Source: Bradyrhizobium sp. NAS80.1
GTDB lineage: Bacteria; Pseudomonadota; Alphaproteobacteria; Rhizobiales; Xanthobacteraceae
Assembly (NCBI RefSeq): GCF_001908205.1
Contig: NZ_LGHL01000114.1
Location: forward strand, 1-56,544
Direction: 5' to 3'
Length of the DNA stretch: 56,544 bases
Each line of letters opens with the position of its first letter. Within the stretch, counting starts at the first letter, position 1. Of this stretch, positions 17,241-26,342 are shown piece by piece. Made by a program: the position numbers and the translations under genes. The notes under the pieces were generated by a model, which did no database searches, was not told where the DNA came from, and saw only the letters and a program-made list of their open reading frames with translations.

Positions 17241-17795
17241 ATGACCCAGCTGACGCGCCGCATCGGCGGCGCCGAACTCGAGGTCATTGTTGCTGACATC
17301 ACCACACTGAGCGTTGACGCTATCGTCAACGCGGCCAACACGTTGCTCCTTGGCGGGGGCGGCGTGGATGGTGCTATCCACCGGGCAGCCGGGCCCGAGC
17401 TCGTCGCCGAATGTCGGACGCTCGGGGGATGCCCGACCGGCGATGCCAAGATCACCAAAGGCTACCGTCTGCCCGCGCGCCATGTGATCCACGCGGTCGG
17501 CCCGGTCTGGCACGGCGGCGGCCGCGGTGAGGCGGAGGCGCTGCGCTCCTGCTATCGCCGCGCTCTTGAGCTCTGCCGGGCTAATCAGCTGAACTCGCTG
17601 GCGTTCTCCGCGATCTCGACCGGCGTGTATCACTTTCCCGCCGACCAGGCCGCGAAGATTGCGGTCCATGCGACGATAGAGGCCCTACCGGCTGCGCCCT
17701 CGGTCACCCGGATCATATTTTGTTGTTTCTCGGAGCGAAGCGCCGGTCTCCACGCAGACATTTTGGCGGGGTACGGCAGCCCTTGTGCCCGTTGA
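17241..17795 (+). CDS. MacroD-type O-acetyl-ADP-ribose deacetylase
   Basis: A 184-residue macrodomain that removes ADP-ribose from O-acetyl-ADP-ribose or from Asp/Glu-modified proteins. The catalytic loop is intact: VNAANTLLLGGGGVDGAIH and the second loop AISTGVYHFP. It is the YmdB/MacroD class. It starts three bases after the grxD stop, so co-expression with the Fe-S carrier is likely; this pairing is not one I know as standard. No strong ribosome-binding site is present, fitting translational coupling. Confidence 0.93.
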   Translation: MTQLTRRIGGAELEVIVADITTLSVDAIVNAANTLLLGGGGVDGAIHRAAGPELVAECRTLGGCPTGDAKITKGYRLPARHVIHAVGPVWHGGGRGEAEALRSCYRRALELCRANQLNSLAFSAISTGVYHFPADQAAKIAVHATIEALPAAPSVTRIIFCCFSERSAGLHADILAGYGSPCAR

Positions 17796-17838
17796 CGCCG
17801 CCAGTACACTCCGCCGGACCATGTTCCGGGGAGGGGAT

Positions 17839-19125
17839 ATGATTGCACGTTCTGGACTGTGCGTGTTGCTTTGCGGCGCGCTGATGTCGCTTGGCGCGAT
17901 GTCGTTCGCACGAGCGGAAGGGACCTACGAGATCCCAGCCGGCGCGCATTTCAATCAGGCGAAGCTCGCCAAGGTCAGCGAGTTCTTCAAGAACGAGGTC
18001 GCGACCGGCAAGATCGCCGGCGCAACCGTGCTGATCAAGCAGCACGGCAAGTCGGTCTATCACGAAGCTTTCGGCGTGCAGGACGTGGTCAGCAAGGCGC
18101 CGATCACCGACAAGACGATCTTCCGCCTGTTCTCGATGACCAAGGCGATCACCGCTGTCGTCGCGATGCAACTGGTTGAAGACGGCAAGATCAAGCTCGA
18201 CGATCCCGTCTCCAAATACATTCCGTCCTTCGCCAATGTGAAGGTCGGCGTCGAGAAGAAGGCCGAGGACGGCACCAAGTCGCTCGAGCTCGTGCCACTG
18301 AGCCGGCCAATCACGGTGCACGACCTGATGACGCACACCTCGGGCATCACCTATGGCTTCTATGGCGACAGCCTGGTCCGCAAGGCCTATCGCGACGCCA
18401 ACATCTATGCCGGCGATTTCGACCTCGCCGAGTTCGCCGAGCGCATCGCCAAGCTCCCGCTGCACAACCAGCCTGGCGCGCTCTGGCAATATGGCCACTC
18501 CACCGACATCCTGGCGCGCGTCATGGAGATCGCGGCCGGCAAGCCGCTGCTCGATATCGAGCGGGAGAAGCTGCTCGGTCCGCTCGGCATGGTCGACACC
18601 GGCTTCTTCGTCACGGATCCCGAGAAGCAGAAGCTCCTGGCGCAACCGGTGCCGAACGACAGCGATTTCCGGGTCGGCCGGATCAACGATCCGACCGTCG
18701 TCAAGAAATGGCAGTCGGCCAGCGGCGGCATGGTCTCGACCATGGCGGACTATGAGCGCTTTGCGCAGATGCTGCTCAACGGTGGCAGCTTCGAGGGCAA
18801 GACCATCCTCAAGCCCGAGACCTTCAAGCTGACAGTGACCGATCAGATCGGTCCGGGCTCCGGCGTCAATCGCGACTATTACTACTTCCCCGGCGACGGT
18901 TTCGGTTTCGGGCTCGGCCTCGCAGTCCGCACCGATCCCGGTAACGCCAAGCCGCCGCCGCCCGGCGATCTCGGCGAATTGAAGTGGGACGGCGCCTCCG
19001 GCTGCTATTTCGTGATCGACCCCAAGCAGGATATGTTCTTCGTCCTGCTGGAGCAGACCCCGACCGAGCGCCAGCGCGTGCAGCGGACACTGAAGCAGTT
19101 GGTCTATGAAGCCATGGAGAAGTGA
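17839..19125 (+). CDS. Secreted serine hydrolase, beta-lactamase/class C-like family (copy 1)
   Basis: A 428-residue protein with a signal peptide (residues 1-26, ending FARA). The SxxK nucleophile motif is S99-M-T-K102, and the YGHST segment near residue 220 corresponds to the family YxN/YxS motif. Such proteins (EstB/AmpC-like, Pfam Beta-lactamase) act as esterases, peptidases or D-aminopeptidases; the substrate is unknown. The start with GGGGAGGGG upstream is preferred over two earlier in-frame starts. It is followed one base later by a paralogue, so this is a tandem duplication. Confidence 0.9.
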   Translation: MIARSGLCVLLCGALMSLGAMSFARAEGTYEIPAGAHFNQAKLAKVSEFFKNEVATGKIAGATVLIKQHGKSVYHEAFGVQDVVSKAPITDKTIFRLFSMTKAITAVVAMQLVEDGKIKLDDPVSKYIPSFANVKVGVEKKAEDGTKSLELVPLSRPITVHDLMTHTSGITYGFYGDSLVRKAYRDANIYAGDFDLAEFAERIAKLPLHNQPGALWQYGHSTDILARVMEIAAGKPLLDIEREKLLGPLGMVDTGFFVTDPEKQKLLAQPVPNDSDFRVGRINDPTVVKKWQSASGGMVSTMADYERFAQMLLNGGSFEGKTILKPETFKLTVTDQIGPGSGVNRDYYYFPGDGFGFGLGLAVRTDPGNAKPPPPGDLGELKWDGASGCYFVIDPKQDMFFVLLEQTPTERQRVQRTLKQLVYEAMEK

Positions 19126-19126
19126 T

Positions 19127-20389
19127 ATGTGCGGGCGCCGCGCATTCATCGCGGCGCTCGTCCTTCTGGCCGGTGCATTCGGTGCGAAGGCAAGTCCTGA
19201 GGGGCGCCCCGCGCACAATCTCTCGCCTGAAGGCCTGGCAAAAGTCTCCGACTACATCAGGAACGAGGTCGCATCCGGCAAGTTTCCGGGCGCGATCCTG
19301 CTGCTCCAGCAGCACGGCAAGCCGGTTTATTACGAGAATTTCGGCGTCCGCGATGTAGCGACCGAGATATCGATGAGTGCGGACACGATCTTCCGCCTCT
19401 ATTCGATGTCGAAGCCGATCACGTCAGTCATGGCGATGATGCTGGTCGAGGAGGGCAAGCTCGCGCTCGACGATCCCGTCTCGAAATACATTCCGGCCTT
19501 CGCCGACATGAAGGTCGGCGTCGAGAAGAAGTCTGAGGATGGCAAGATCGCGCTGGGGCTCGAGCCGGTCAATCGTCCGGTTACAATCAAGGATCTGCTG
19601 CGGCACACCTCCGGGGTGCCTTACGGCTATCATGGCGGAGGCGCGGTGCGCGAGCTCTATGCCGACGCCAACCTTTTCAACAGCGAACTGAGCAATGCCG
19701 AGTTCGTCGCGAAGATCGCGACACTGCCGCTGGCCGAGCAGCCCGGCACAGTCTGGGACTACGGTTTTTCCACCGACGTACTCGGCCGCATCGTGGAGGT
19801 GATCTCCGGAAAGACATTGCTGCAGTTCGAGAAGGAGCGGCTGCTCGATCCGCTCGGCATGAACGAGACGGCGTTCTTCGTCGCCGATCCCGCCAAATTC
19901 CCGCGCATTGCCGAACCGATGCCGGAGGACCGCAACATCAATCCGACGACGCGGCTCCGCAATATCAGGGGGCCGCTGAAATGGGAATCGGGCGGCGGCG
20001 GCATGGTCGGCACGATCGGCGACTACGCCCGTTTTGCGCAGATGCTGCTCAATGGCGGGACCTATGAAGGCCGACGCTATCTCAAGCCCGAAACCATTGC
20101 GCTGATGGCTTCGGATCATATCGGACCCGAGACCAGAGTAGCGCGCGACCAGAACTATTATCCGGGCGGGAGTTCCGGCTTCGGCCTCGGCTTCGCCGTG
20201 CGCACTTCGGTGCCGCCGGGCACCTCGTGGCCGCTTGGCGAATATCGCTGGGACGGCGTTGGCGGCACGTTCTTCTTCATCGATCCCGAAGACGATCTGT
20301 TCGGGATCTTCATGGTGCAGACCCCGTCGCAACGCGGCCGGATTCAACTGGCGCTGAAGACGCTGATCTATCAGGCGATGGGGCGGTAG
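19127..20389 (+). CDS. Secreted serine hydrolase, beta-lactamase/class C-like family (copy 2)
   Basis: A 420-residue paralogue of the preceding gene, sharing colinear blocks such as DDPVSKYIPAFADMKVGVEKKSEDGK. The signal peptide is residues 1-22. The nucleophile motif is S93-M-S-K96 and the second motif reads YGFST where copy 1 has YGHST. It starts one base after the copy 1 stop, with GGAGAAG inside the upstream coding end as ribosome-binding site. Differences in the active-site neighbourhood suggest the pair may have different substrates. Confidence 0.9.
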   Translation: MCGRRAFIAALVLLAGAFGAKASPEGRPAHNLSPEGLAKVSDYIRNEVASGKFPGAILLLQQHGKPVYYENFGVRDVATEISMSADTIFRLYSMSKPITSVMAMMLVEEGKLALDDPVSKYIPAFADMKVGVEKKSEDGKIALGLEPVNRPVTIKDLLRHTSGVPYGYHGGGAVRELYADANLFNSELSNAEFVAKIATLPLAEQPGTVWDYGFSTDVLGRIVEVISGKTLLQFEKERLLDPLGMNETAFFVADPAKFPRIAEPMPEDRNINPTTRLRNIRGPLKWESGGGGMVGTIGDYARFAQMLLNGGTYEGRRYLKPETIALMASDHIGPETRVARDQNYYPGGSSGFGLGFAVRTSVPPGTSWPLGEYRWDGVGGTFFFIDPEDDLFGIFMVQTPSQRGRIQLALKTLIYQAMGR

Positions 20390-21457
20390 CTACGCCCCGC
20401 GCACGATCTCGCGGACGTGGCCGATCGTCTCCTCGATCTGGCTCGCGTTGACGTCGAGATGGGTGCAGGCGCGGATGCGACCGTCCATCATCGCGAGCGT
20501 GACGCCGCGCTGGCGTAGCGCCGCGACCATCTTGTCGCCGGCGATGCCGGCGCCGTCGGGCTTGAAGAACACAAGGTTGGTCTCGGGCTCCTGCACCTCG
20601 ATGCCTGATATCTGCGACAGTCCGCGGGCGAGCGCACGTGCATTGGCGTGGTCGTCGGCGAGGCGCTCGACGTGGTGGTCGAGCGCGTAGATGCAGGCGG
20701 CGGCACAGACGCCGGCCTGCCGCATCGAGCCGCCGAGGCGCTGCTTCCACTGCCACACCGCGTCGATGAAGGCGCGCGAGCCCGCCAGCACGCCGCCGAT
20801 CGGCGCGCCCAGGCCCTTGGAGAAGTCGATCCAGGCCGAATCCCACCCCGCCGTCATCTCGCGCGGGGAGATGCCGCTCGCCACGGTGGCGTTGAGCAGG
20901 CGCGCGCCGTCCATGTGGGTGATGAGGCCGTGCTGCTTCGCGATCGCGACGATCTCGTCGAGCGCTTTCTTCTTCCAGATCGTGCCGCCGCCGATATTGG
21001 CGGTCTGCTCGACGCTGACGACGGTCTGCGGCGGCTGGTAGCGCGTGCGCGGATGCAGCGCCTTGCGAAACGTCTCCGGCGTGAACTGGCCGTCGGCGCC
21101 CTTGAGCTGCGTCACCTGGAAGCCGCCGATCGCGGCATGCGCGCCGCCTTCGCGGGCGATGATGTGCGCGGTCTCGTGCGCGAGGATCTCGTCGCCGGGG
21201 CGGCAATGCACCAGCGTCGCGGTGACGTTGCACATCGTGCCTGAGGGCATGTAGACCGCAGCTTCCTTGCCCAGCAGCTCAGCCACGCGTTCGCAGAGCG
21301 CGTTGACGGTCGGATCGTCGCCGACCTGCTCGTCGCCGACCTCTGCCCGCGCCATCGCCTCGCGCATCGCAGCCGTCGGCTTGGTCTGCGTGTCCGAAAG
21401 CAGATTGATGCGCACCGGCGGCGCCTTGGGATCGACAGGGGGAGGGGTGTAGAGCAT
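20390..21457 (-). CDS. ltaE: Low-specificity threonine aldolase / beta-eliminating lyase
   Basis: A PLP enzyme of fold type I, 355 residues, cleaving L-threonine or L-allo-threonine to glycine and acetaldehyde. The PLP lysine is in DFSKGLGAPIGG; other family blocks are LLSDTQTKPT at the start, GDEQVGDDPTVN, and MDGARLLNA. The ATG is preceded by a perfect AGGAGG at six-base spacing, so I reject the earlier start. Its stop abuts that of the serine hydrolase on the other strand (convergent, no gap). The specific substrate cannot be read from sequence. Confidence 0.92.
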   Translation of the reverse strand: MLYTPPPVDPKAPPVRINLLSDTQTKPTAAMREAMARAEVGDEQVGDDPTVNALCERVAELLGKEAAVYMPSGTMCNVTATLVHCRPGDEILAHETAHIIAREGGAHAAIGGFQVTQLKGADGQFTPETFRKALHPRTRYQPPQTVVSVEQTANIGGGTIWKKKALDEIVAIAKQHGLITHMDGARLLNATVASGISPREMTAGWDSAWIDFSKGLGAPIGGVLAGSRAFIDAVWQWKQRLGGSMRQAGVCAAACIYALDHHVERLADDHANARALARGLSQISGIEVQEPETNLVFFKPDGAGIAGDKMVAALRQRGVTLAMMDGRIRACTHLDVNASQIEETIGHVREIVRGA

Positions 21458-21503
21458 GGGACGCCTCCTGAAGGCAAACGGCCACTGAAGTGTGGCTCTT
21501 AGC

Positions 21504-21532
21504 AAAAAGGCCCCGGCGAACCGGGGCCTTTC
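21504..21532 (-). terminator. Rho-independent terminator after rpsD
   Basis: Read on the minus strand, an 11-pair stem GGCCCCGG / CCGGGGCC closed by a four-base loop is followed by TTTTT. It lies 13 bp beyond the rpsD stop. Confidence 0.85.
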
Positions 21533-21544
21533 GATATTCAGATC

Positions 21545-22162
21545 TTAGCGCGAATAGAATTCGACGACCAGATGCGGCTCCATCTGCACCGGGAACGGCA
21601 CGTCGGAGAGGCCGGGGATGCGCACGTATTTCGCGGTCATCTTGCCGTGGTCGACTTCGAGATAGTCAGGCGTGTCGCGCTCGGGAAGCTGGCTGGCTTC
21701 GAGCACGTGGGCGAGCTGCTTGGAGGCTTCCTTGACCTCGATCACGTCGCCGACCTTGAGCTGGTAGCTCGAGATGTTGACCTTGCGGCCGTTCACCTTG
21801 ATGTGACCGTGGTTGATGAACTGGCGCGCGGCGAAGATCGTCGAAACGAACTTGGCGCGGTACACGACCGCGTCGAGGCGACGCTCGAGCAGGCCGATCA
21901 GGTTCTCGCCGGTGTCACCCTTGAGGCGGCTCGCCTCGACATAGATGCCGTGGAACTGACGCTCGGAGATGTTGGCGTAGTAGCCCTTCAGCTTCTGCTT
22001 GGCGCGGAGCTGCACGCCGAAGTCGGAGAGCTTGCCCTTGCGGCGCTGGCCGTGCTGGCCGGGGCCGTATTCGCGGCGATTCACGGGGCTCTTCGGGCGG
22101 CCCCAGATGTTCTGGCCCATACGGCGATCGATTTTGTACTTCGCCTCACTGCGCTTAGTCAT
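21545..22162 (-). CDS. rpsD: 30S ribosomal protein S4
   Basis: A primary 16S rRNA-binding protein that organises the 5' domain of the small subunit. The 205 residues are full length: the N-terminal region with RMGQNIWGRPKSPVN, the S4 RNA-binding domain around RLDAVVYRAKF and FINHGHIKVNGRKVNI, and the C-terminal end LVVEFYSR. It is a lone gene here, not in the alpha operon, as usual in alphaproteobacteria. A strong terminator follows. Confidence 0.98.
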   Translation of the reverse strand: MTKRSEAKYKIDRRMGQNIWGRPKSPVNRREYGPGQHGQRRKGKLSDFGVQLRAKQKLKGYYANISERQFHGIYVEASRLKGDTGENLIGLLERRLDAVVYRAKFVSTIFAARQFINHGHIKVNGRKVNISSYQLKVGDVIEVKEASKQLAHVLEASQLPERDTPDYLEVDHGKMTAKYVRIPGLSDVPFPVQMEPHLVVEFYSR

Positions 22163-22285
22163 CGCGTCCTCTTCAGGTTCAATGGTTTGAGGAAACGCGC
22201 CCTCCTGTGTGACGGGCCAGGCCCGGCACCGACAGATCCGATCCCCAAAGCTTAAAGGGACAAGACCACGGGTCGCGAAACGCTT

Positions 22286-22307
22286 CGCGGGCCGAAATCG
22301 GCCCGCG
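22286..22307 (-). terminator. Hairpin downstream of the E2-like gene
   Basis: Perfect 10-base inverted repeat CGCGGGCCGA / TCGGCCCGCG with a two-base spacer, just beyond the stop of the minus-strand gene at 22320. No T-tract follows, so it may be a transcript-stabilising hairpin or a weak terminator. Confidence 0.45.
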
Positions 22308-22319
22308 AGCAGGCGGCTT

Positions 22320-23111
22320 TTAGGGGAGTTTGGGGTTCGCTGTCAATTCTTTAGCCTGTCTTATCGGCTTTGGCCCGGCTGCCCGCAATTCGCTAGCGAT
22401 TTCAGTGTTCAGTACTTGTTCCAGCCGGGTCAGGACCCGGGCGATGGGGGCGGCGTCGGTCACCCGATGGTCCCAGCGGATCACGACGTGGATGCTCTGG
22501 TCGGGCTCGACCACCCCGTAGCTGACGATGAAGGGGCCCGGCGTGATCGGATGGAGTTTCCCGCCGCCATAGGCGGCGACTGAGCTGACCGCGAAGCTGC
22601 CGAACCAGTTGCCGCGCTGGCGGCCGAAATTGAGCCCCACGGCCCAGGACAGGCGCCGCAGCGGCAGCGGCAGGCGGGTCGCCCGCATGATCTTGCGGAA
22701 CATCGGGACGTCCTCGAGCGGCGCCGTCTTGGCGCGCCGGATCTCCGCATCGACCGCCGCGAGTGCCATGGCCTCCGGGGCCGCGATTCGCTGCGGCAGC
22801 ACGCATTCCTCGCCGTCCTCGACCCGGGCGATCGCCACCTGCGCCACGCTCTTGGGCAGCTCGTAGAGCGTCGGCCAGGGCCATTTGGCGTAGACTGTGC
22901 GCAGGATCGGCTCGTCCCTGGCAACGATAGCGAAAGCCTTGACGAACATCGCCGCCCAGCCGGCTGGCGTGGCCGCCCCAGCGCGGGCCTCGAGCAGGGG
23001 ACGGATCTGGAGCGAGCGGGACAGCGAAATGAAGGGCACGCCCATCGAGGCGCGCATGAGGTCGCAAATCAGGCGGCGCGGCAGCGAAATGTTCTTAGGT
23101 TGACCGCGCAT
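22320..23111 (-). CDS. Stand-alone 2-oxoacid dehydrogenase E2-like acyltransferase domain
   Basis: A 263-residue protein matching the C-terminal catalytic (CAT) domain of dihydrolipoamide acyltransferases. The active-site segment reads D-H-R-V-T-D-A, retaining His and Asp of the HRxxDG motif but with Ala for Gly. There is no lipoyl or E1/E3-binding domain, and no dehydrogenase genes are near. It may acylate a different carrier or be a chloramphenicol-acetyltransferase-like trimer with a new substrate. The ATG with GGAG just upstream is chosen; the longer frame is unlike the family. Confidence 0.75.
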   Translation of the reverse strand: MRGQPKNISLPRRLICDLMRASMGVPFISLSRSLQIRPLLEARAGAATPAGWAAMFVKAFAIVARDEPILRTVYAKWPWPTLYELPKSVAQVAIARVEDGEECVLPQRIAAPEAMALAAVDAEIRRAKTAPLEDVPMFRKIMRATRLPLPLRRLSWAVGLNFGRQRGNWFGSFAVSSVAAYGGGKLHPITPGPFIVSYGVVEPDQSIHVVIRWDHRVTDAAPIARVLTRLEQVLNTEIASELRAAGPKPIRQAKELTANPKLP

Positions 23112-23211
23112 CGTTCTCCGGTTCCCGCGGACTGAAAGGGGGCGGCGAGGGGGGACCTCGCCGCGTGCTCTAGCACGAACCGACCCGCTTGGGGCCGGTC
23201 CGTTCGCCGCA

Positions 23212-23595
23212 TCAGGGCGCCGGGGAGGCCAGCGGCTTGGTCTTGTCGACGACATAAACCCCAAGTACTTTCAAAGACTTGTCGCTATGGGCCTTGGCGT
23301 CATGAACGAAGCCTGCCGGGATCTGATAGGAATCACCGGCTTTCAGAGTTTTGTCCGGCTGACCGTCAATGAGGAGATTGAGTTCGCCTTCGAGCACGTA
23401 GCCGGTTTCGATTCCGGGATGGGTATGGCGTCCGGCCGCGCCACCCGCCGGGACTTCCGCGATGGCGGTCACGGTGTTGTAGCCATCCGGAAATTCGACC
23501 TTCTGGAGTGGGGTGCGTTTGATGCCGGGCTGCTGGGCGAAGGCCGCAACGGCAAGGCCGGTGAAGGCGAGAGCGAGCAAAGTCTTTTTGAGCAT
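23212..23595 (-). CDS. Secreted cupin-domain protein
   Basis: A 127-residue protein: signal peptide to about residue 20 (cleavage after AFA), then a single cupin barrel. Cupin motif 1 is visible as R-H-T-H-P-G-I-E-T-G-Y-V-L-E-G-E, with metal-binding His and Glu, and motif 2 as Q-I-P-A-G-F-V-H-D. It probably binds a metal in the periplasm; the reaction is unknown. It lies upstream of the E2-like gene on the same strand. Confidence 0.88.
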   Translation of the reverse strand: MLKKTLLALAFTGLAVAAFAQQPGIKRTPLQKVEFPDGYNTVTAIAEVPAGGAAGRHTHPGIETGYVLEGELNLLIDGQPDKTLKAGDSYQIPAGFVHDAKAHSDKSLKVLGVYVVDKTKPLASPAP

Positions 23596-23658
23596 GGTTG
23601 TTTTCTCCCTGGAACAGCCGACCCTAGCAGGGCCGCGGTTCCCGGCAAGACCAGCCGC

Positions 23659-24432
23659 TCAGCGTCTGATGCCCTCGAACGCGGTCATGATGCCGCGCTG
23701 GAGGAGCGACCAGTCGAAGCCGAGCGCGATCGCACGGTAGCCGCGGTCGACCAGCCGGTTGGCCTGGTCGGCGGTGCGGGCGGCGCCGCCGATCGGCACG
23801 CCGCTTCGGAGGATACCGGCCTCGGCGCGTGCGATCAGTTCGAGCAGCTCCGGATCGTCCATCTGTCCACGCTTGTTGATGGAGGTGGCGAGATCGCCGG
23901 GGCCGATCACCGCAACATCGATGCCGGGCGTGGACATGATCTCGTCGATGCGATTGACGGCCTCGACATGCTCGATGGTGATCATGCAGATCATCTCGTC
24001 ATCGGCTGCAGCCATGTAATCCGGCATCGACTGGCCCCAGCGGAACGGCGCGTGGAACGGCCCCCACAGACGATCGCCGCGCGGCGGATAGCGCACGCTG
24101 CGCACCGCCTTCTCGGCATCGGCGCGGTTGGTGATCATCGGGAAATTGATGCCGAAGGCGCCAATGTCCATCGGCGCTTTCGCAAGCCATGGTTCGTTCG
24201 CGGCGATCCGCACCAGCGGCGTGCATGGCGTGCCAGTCGTCGCCGCGATCATCGCGTGCGCTTCGGTGAGCCCGATCGGTCCGTGCTCGAGATCGACGAT
24301 GATCCAGTCGAGCGAACGCGCCATGATCTGCACTATCTGCACGCTCGGGATGGTCGCGATCGCGCCGAAGGCGGGACGCCCCTCGCTCCACAATTGGCGG
24401 AGGCGGTTGAGCGGCGTTGAGGGGACCGACAT
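23659..24432 (-). CDS. HpcH/HpaI aldolase/citrate lyase family protein
   Basis: A 257-residue class II (metal-dependent) aldolase that usually cleaves 2-keto-3-deoxy or 4-hydroxy-2-oxo acids to pyruvate plus an aldehyde. The blocks WIIVDLEHGPIGL, the metal-binding ITIEHVEAVNRIDEI and VIGPGDLATSI match HpcH/HpaI. The ATG start removes a 40-codon extension that lies in a repeat. The substrate is not readable; neighbours give no pathway. Confidence 0.88.
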   Translation of the reverse strand: MSVPSTPLNRLRQLWSEGRPAFGAIATIPSVQIVQIMARSLDWIIVDLEHGPIGLTEAHAMIAATTGTPCTPLVRIAANEPWLAKAPMDIGAFGINFPMITNRADAEKAVRSVRYPPRGDRLWGPFHAPFRWGQSMPDYMAAADDEMICMITIEHVEAVNRIDEIMSTPGIDVAVIGPGDLATSINKRGQMDDPELLELIARAEAGILRSGVPIGGAARTADQANRLVDRGYRAIALGFDWSLLQRGIMTAFEGIRR

Positions 24433-24466
24433 GAGATGACCTGCGCGAAGATGACGACGCCGAAGC

Positions 24467-24571
24467 CTAGAGCCATTTCCGTTCCGATGGAATCGGAACG
24501 GGGCTCTAGATTCTTGTTTTGACGCGTTTCCTTTACGCGAACCGGTATCCACTTCGCGCGAAAACGCTTTG
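24467..24571. repeat. Palindromic repeat with CTAGAGCC ends
   Basis: A hairpin CTAGAGCCATTTCCGTTCCGAT / ATCGGAACGGGGCTCTAG (imperfect) at 24467-24508 followed by a second pair, GACGCG ... CGCGAA and CTTCGCGCGAA. I recall very similar sequence dispersed in Bradyrhizobiaceae genomes. It separates the aldolase and murI. Confidence 0.75.
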
Positions 24572-24595
24572 GCAGCACGCCGTCGAGGCGCAAGG

Positions 24596-25393
24596 TCAGG
24601 CGGGAACGCGGCCGCCGAAGAACGGCGTCAGCATGGCCCCGAGGCCATGCACGCGGTTCGACGTGAAGATCATCTTCGCGCCCGACTGCGCGACGCCGCC
24701 AATGCGCGTGCCGAGCAGATCCGAGACGCGGCGGGCGATGGCCGGCGCCGGATCGATCCAGTCGACCCGCCAGGGCGCGAGTGTCTTCAGCCGTTCGAGC
24801 AGCAGCGGATAATGCGTGCAGGCAAGCACGACCGTGTCGGTGCGCGCACCCGCATCCTGCGGATTGCCGACAAAGCAGGGGGTGAGCTCGACGAGGATGT
24901 CGCCGTCGCTGATCGGGTTGCCGCCGAGGGCGCGTTCTGCGAGCGAGGCAAGCTCGGGCGAGCCGACCAGCGTCACCTCGCAGCCCTGCGCGAAGTCGCG
25001 GATCAGCGCCTTGGTGTATTCGCGCTTCACGGTGCCCTTGGTGCCGAGCACGGAGACGCGACGGGTCTTCGACTGCGCACAGGCCGGCTTGATCGCCGGC
25101 ACCGTGCCGACGAAGGGCAGGGAATAAGCGGCGCGCAGATGCGATAGGACCAGGGTGGACGCCGTGTTGCAGGCGATGACGACGAGGTCAGGATCATGCG
25201 TGCGGATCAATTCCCCCATCAGCGGCACGACGCGGGCGATGATCTCGTCTTCGCTGTGGTGGCCGTAGGGGAAGAAGGCGTCGTCGGCGACGTAGACGTA
25301 ATGCGCGTCCGGGCGTGCGGCCACGACCTCACGCAGGACCGTGAGCCCGCCAAGGCCGGAATCAAACACGAGGATCGTCGGGGAGTTGGTCAC
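24596..25393 (-). CDS. murI: Glutamate racemase
   Basis: It interconverts L- and D-glutamate for peptidoglycan. The 265-residue protein has both catalytic cysteines, C75 in ACNTAST and C192 in ACTHYPLL, plus D11 in FDSGLGGLTVL and the PYG turn at residues 42-44. It is complete. Its start is divergent from cytochrome b561. Confidence 0.95.
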   Translation of the reverse strand: MTNSPTILVFDSGLGGLTVLREVVAARPDAHYVYVADDAFFPYGHHSEDEIIARVVPLMGELIRTHDPDLVVIACNTASTLVLSHLRAAYSLPFVGTVPAIKPACAQSKTRRVSVLGTKGTVKREYTKALIRDFAQGCEVTLVGSPELASLAERALGGNPISDGDILVELTPCFVGNPQDAGARTDTVVLACTHYPLLLERLKTLAPWRVDWIDPAPAIARRVSDLLGTRIGGVAQSGAKMIFTSNRVHGLGAMLTPFFGGRVPA

Positions 25394-25569
25394 GTCGCTA
25401 CCCTAGCTCGTCATGGTTACCATTCGGTTTTTGGGGCGGTTTTACGGCGGGGCCGCCCGGCGCCAGTTTGGAACGATTCAATTTCGCGATCGCCGCGTGT
25501 TCCCGCTATCAGCAGCAGAGGTGCTCCGCTGCGGACGGGGACATATCTGCAAAACTCCGGGGAGCCGAC

Positions 25570-26121
25570 ATGATCAGAAACACAAATGCCGGTTGGGGCA
25601 GCGTTTCCCGGTGGCTGCACTGGGGTTTGGCGCTGGCCATCATCGGCATGATCGGCTTCGGCTGGTGGATGAACCATATCCCGGCGCGTCCCGACCGCTT
25701 CTTCTACCGCTCGATTCATGCCGATATCGGCTATGTGATCCTGCTGCTTACCGTGCTGCGCCTGGTCTGGCGCATCATCAACCCTACGCCCGCCCTGCCG
25801 GCCGAGACCTCGCGCTGGCAGAAGATCGCAGCCCATGTCAGCCATGGTGCGCTCTATCTCGTGGTCATCTTGGTTGCGATGCTGGGCTGGGCACATTCCG
25901 GCGCCCGCACGCCGGACTATTCGGACTTCTTCGGCATGTTTCACGTGCCGCAATTCACCTCTCCCGACCGTGCGGCGGCGGGCGCCTATGAGGACCGCCA
26001 CATCCTCTTTGCCTATGTGCTGCTTGCCCTGATCGCGATTCACGTGGTCGCGGCCCTGTGGCACCACTTTGTCCGCCGCGACCGCGTCGTCGCGCGGATG
26101 GTGACGGACGAGGCGGGGTAG
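25570..26121 (+). CDS. Cytochrome b561 (CybB-like) di-haem membrane protein
   Basis: A 183-residue four-helix protein carrying two b haems and moving electrons between quinones and periplasmic acceptors or superoxide. Candidate haem His residues sit in WLHWGLA (helix 1), RSIHADIGY (helix 2), HVSHGAL (helix 3) and AIHVVAALWHHF (helix 4). The ATG preceded by GGGGAG is preferred over the upstream frame. It is monocistronic. Confidence 0.92.
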   Translation: MIRNTNAGWGSVSRWLHWGLALAIIGMIGFGWWMNHIPARPDRFFYRSIHADIGYVILLLTVLRLVWRIINPTPALPAETSRWQKIAAHVSHGALYLVVILVAMLGWAHSGARTPDYSDFFGMFHVPQFTSPDRAAAGAYEDRHILFAYVLLALIAIHVVAALWHHFVRRDRVVARMVTDEAG

Positions 26122-26124
26122 GGA

Positions 26125-26268
26125 GCTCGTGTCCCGGACGCGCGGCAGCGTGCAACGCTGCTGTGCAGAGCCGGGACCGAAGCCGGACGGTTTGCTCACG
26201 GCCGCATGGGCCCCGGCTCTGCAGCGCATCGTCGAAGTGACGCTGCGCTGCGTCCGGGGCACGAGAGC
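26125..26268. repeat. Long palindromic repeat (GCTCGTGTCCCGGAC family)
   Basis: Inverted ends GCTCGTG-TCCCGGAC and GTCCGGGGCACGAG-AGC enclose paired GCAGAGCCGGGACC and GGCCCCGGCTCTGC arms. It lies between cytochrome b561 and the GST gene. It is non-coding. Confidence 0.75.
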
Positions 26269-26342
26269 GAGATGCTGCGCGCCCCATGACGGAGTAAGAT
26301 GTGGCGTCACGGCTGATCCAAACCGCGGTCGAAGGAGGCGCC

